From NCBI GenBank assembly GCA_946480525.1, contig CAMLLA010000247.1, positions 1 through 6,426 of the forward strand: DNA of 6,426 nucleotides, read 5' to 3'. The translations under genes were made by a program, and so were the position numbers. A model generated the notes under the pieces. That model had not been told where the DNA came from. It saw only the letters and a program-made list of their open reading frames with translations, and made no database searches. Source of the stretch: an uncultured Asticcacaulis sp. (GTDB lineage: Bacteria; Pseudomonadota; Alphaproteobacteria; Caulobacterales; Caulobacteraceae). Below are positions 5,215 to 6,426 of the stretch, in pieces (within the stretch, counting starts at the first letter, position 1; the number at the start of each line of letters is the position of its first letter).

Positions 5215-6243
5215 ATGGGTTATCGGGTCGCCGTTGTTGGCGCCACCGGCGCCGTGGGTCGTGAGATTTTGACGATCCTCGAAGAAGTGAATTTCCCGAT
5301 CTCGGAGATCTACGCGGTCGCTTCGCGTAAATCGATGGGTGTTGAAATTTCCTTCGGCACACGCACCCTGAAGTGCCAGGACATCGAGCAGTTCGACTTC
5401 GCCAAGGTCGACATCGTGCTGATGAGCGCTGGCGGCGACGTCTCCAAGGCCTGGTCGGAAAAGATCGGCGCGGCGGGCCCCATCGTCATCGACAATTCGT
5501 CGGCCTGGCGCATGCACCCGGACGTTCCGCTGATCGTGCCGGAAGTCAACCCGGACGCCGTCTGGGAAGCCAAAAAGAAGAACATCATCGCCAATCCGAA
5601 CTGTTCGACCATCCAGATGGTCACGGTTTTGAAGCCGCTGCACGACGCCGCCCAGATCAAGCGCGTCGTCGTTTCGACCTATCAGTCGGTCGCCGGCGCC
5701 GGCAAGGCCGGCATGGACGAGCTGTGGGACCAAACCAAGGCCATCTATGGCATGGGCGACAAGGAACCCAAGAAGTTCACCAAGCAGATCGCTTTCAACG
5801 TCATTCCGCACATCGACGTCTTCATGGAAGACGGCTACACCAAGGAAGAATGGAAGATGATCGTCGAGACGCACAAGATTCTCGACCCGACCATCGACGT
5901 GGTGCCGACCTGCGTGCGCGTGCCGGTCTTTGTCGGCCATTCGGAATCGATCAATATCGAGTTTGAAAACCCGATGGACGAGCACCTGGCCCGCGAAATC
6001 CTGCGTGAGGCGCCTGGCGTGGCCGTCGTCGATAAGCGTGAGAACGGCGGCTATATCAGCCCGATCGAGTGCGTCGGCGAATTCGACACCTTCGTATCGC
6101 GCATCCGCAACGACACCACCGTGCCGCACGGCATTTCGCTTTGGTGCGTGTCGGACAACCTGCGAAAGGGCGCGGCGCTCAATGCCGTGCAGATCGCACA
6201 GCTTCTCGACGAACGTGGTGTCATCGCTGCGGTCGCCGCCTGA
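5215..6243 (+). CDS. asd: Aspartate-semialdehyde dehydrogenase
   Basis: A 342-residue cytosolic enzyme that reduces aspartyl-4-phosphate to aspartate-4-semialdehyde with NADPH, the branch point towards lysine and diaminopimelate (cell wall), threonine and methionine. The NADP-binding loop is GATGAVG (9-15), DNSSAWRM (93-100) carries the phosphate-binding Arg R99, the catalytic cysteine is C130 in NPNCST, STYQSVAGAG (154-163) carries Q157, and R235 and the general base H242 lie in CVRVPVFVGHSES (233-245). Length and all key residues are normal for the bacterial enzyme. ATG 5215 is preceded by GGAG (5204-5207) with 7 bases of spacing, and the product starts right at the first beta strand. It may share transcripts with the upstream response regulator, but a candidate promoter lies in the gap. 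A strong terminator follows. An open frame of 378 codons on the opposite strand is a GC-bias shadow. Confidence 0.98.
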   Translation: MGYRVAVVGATGAVGREILTILEEVNFPISEIYAVASRKSMGVEISFGTRTLKCQDIEQFDFAKVDIVLMSAGGDVSKAWSEKIGAAGPIVIDNSSAWRMHPDVPLIVPEVNPDAVWEAKKKNIIANPNCSTIQMVTVLKPLHDAAQIKRVVVSTYQSVAGAGKAGMDELWDQTKAIYGMGDKEPKKFTKQIAFNVIPHIDVFMEDGYTKEEWKMIVETHKILDPTIDVVPTCVRVPVFVGHSESINIEFENPMDEHLAREILREAPGVAVVDKRENGGYISPIECVGEFDTFVSRIRNDTTVPHGISLWCVSDNLRKGAALNAVQIAQLLDERGVIAAVAA

Positions 6244-6265
6244 AACGGCCACCAGATCCAACCAT

Positions 6266-6301
6266 AAAAGGCTGGCGGACCGTGGTCCTCCAGCCTTTTT
6301 T
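6266..6301 (+). terminator. Intrinsic terminator of asd
   Basis: AAAAGGCTGG (6266-6275) pairs with CCAGCCTTTT (6290-6299); inside, GGAC (6277-6280) pairs with GTCC (6285-6288) around a CGTG loop, leaving a single C/T mismatch. Six T residues (6296-6301) follow the GC part. It lies 22 bases after the asd stop. Confidence 0.93.
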
Positions 6302-6318
6302 GTTTTCGGAATTCCTTC

Positions 6319-6426
6319 ATGTCCTCCCAGACCCCCGTCGCCACATCGCCGCTGTCCTCCCCGATCACCCTGGCTGTCGCCTGTTACGCCATCTGGGGCT
6401 TTGTGCCGCTCTTCTATATTACGATC
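6319..6426 (+). CDS. rarD: RarD-type EamA family transporter, 5' part
   Basis: The first 36 codons of a gene that runs off the right edge. After a Ser/Thr/Pro-rich tail of about 14 residues, the protein enters a first membrane segment with YAIWGFVPLFY (24-34), which matches the opening helix of RarD-like members of the EamA/DMT transporter superfamily (AYFIWG-P in the E. coli protein). Such proteins have ten membrane helices and sit in the inner membrane; the substrate is poorly known. GGAA (6308-6311) lies 7 bases before ATG 6319. The gene starts only 18 bases after the end of the asd terminator, so its promoter would have to lie within the terminator region, or it depends on read-through. 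Only the first helix is visible, so the subfamily is tentative. Confidence 0.75.
   Translation, partial: MSSQTPVATSPLSSPITLAVACYAIWGFVPLFYITI

Noticed and set aside
5125..6261. Open frame of 378 codons on the minus strand opposite asd
   Set aside because: It mirrors the whole asd gene, whose catalytic residues are all present. The antisense product is rich in Asp, Arg, His and Val and has no recognisable domain.

Overview
The window reads as an ordinary stretch of chromosome from a GC-rich alphaproteobacterium. The protein styles and a possible CtrA-type promoter point to the Caulobacterales (something like Asticcacaulis or Caulobacter), but this assignment is inference, not proof. It holds seven clear protein genes, two of them cut by the window edges, with short gaps. 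I see no rRNA, tRNA, CRISPR array, insertion sequence, prophage or clear sign of gene transfer.

Layout from left to right. Positions 1-527 are the 3' part of nrdB (class I ribonucleotide reductase small subunit, + strand). The 146-base gap between nrdB and the convergent Bax inhibitor-1 gene (674-1441, -) holds three hairpins in a row: an nrdB terminator, a near-perfect 30-base palindrome that looks like a dispersed REP-type element, and a terminator serving the Bax inhibitor-1 gene. A divergent gap leads to a CitE-like CoA-ester lyase (1598-2425, +). Its end overlaps by 14 bases the end of the convergent zapE gene (2412-3518, -). Between zapE and the next minus-strand gene is a doubtful 30-codon ORF on the + strand with a strong ribosome binding site. 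Then come a thioredoxin-reductase-like flavoprotein without the CxxC active site (3669-4508, -), a single-domain response regulator starting at GTG (4679-5086, +), aspartate-semialdehyde dehydrogenase asd (5215-6243, +) with a strong terminator, and the first 36 codons of a RarD-type EamA transporter (6319 onward, +).

The genes do not form one pathway. They cover DNA precursor synthesis (nrdB), membrane homeostasis (Bax inhibitor-1), acyl-CoA metabolism (CoA-ester lyase), cell division (zapE), redox chemistry, signalling (response regulator) and amino-acid and cell-wall precursor synthesis (asd). Most appear to be separate transcription units, because orientations alternate.

No new multi-gene system is evident. 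The points most worth a second look are residue-level departures from family norms (the Bax inhibitor-1 protein lacking both pH-sensor aspartates, the response regulator lacking the switch Thr/Ser, the flavoprotein lacking its redox disulfide), the phased CtrA-like half-sites upstream of the response regulator, the three-hairpin convergent gap, and the small ORF at 3575-3667.
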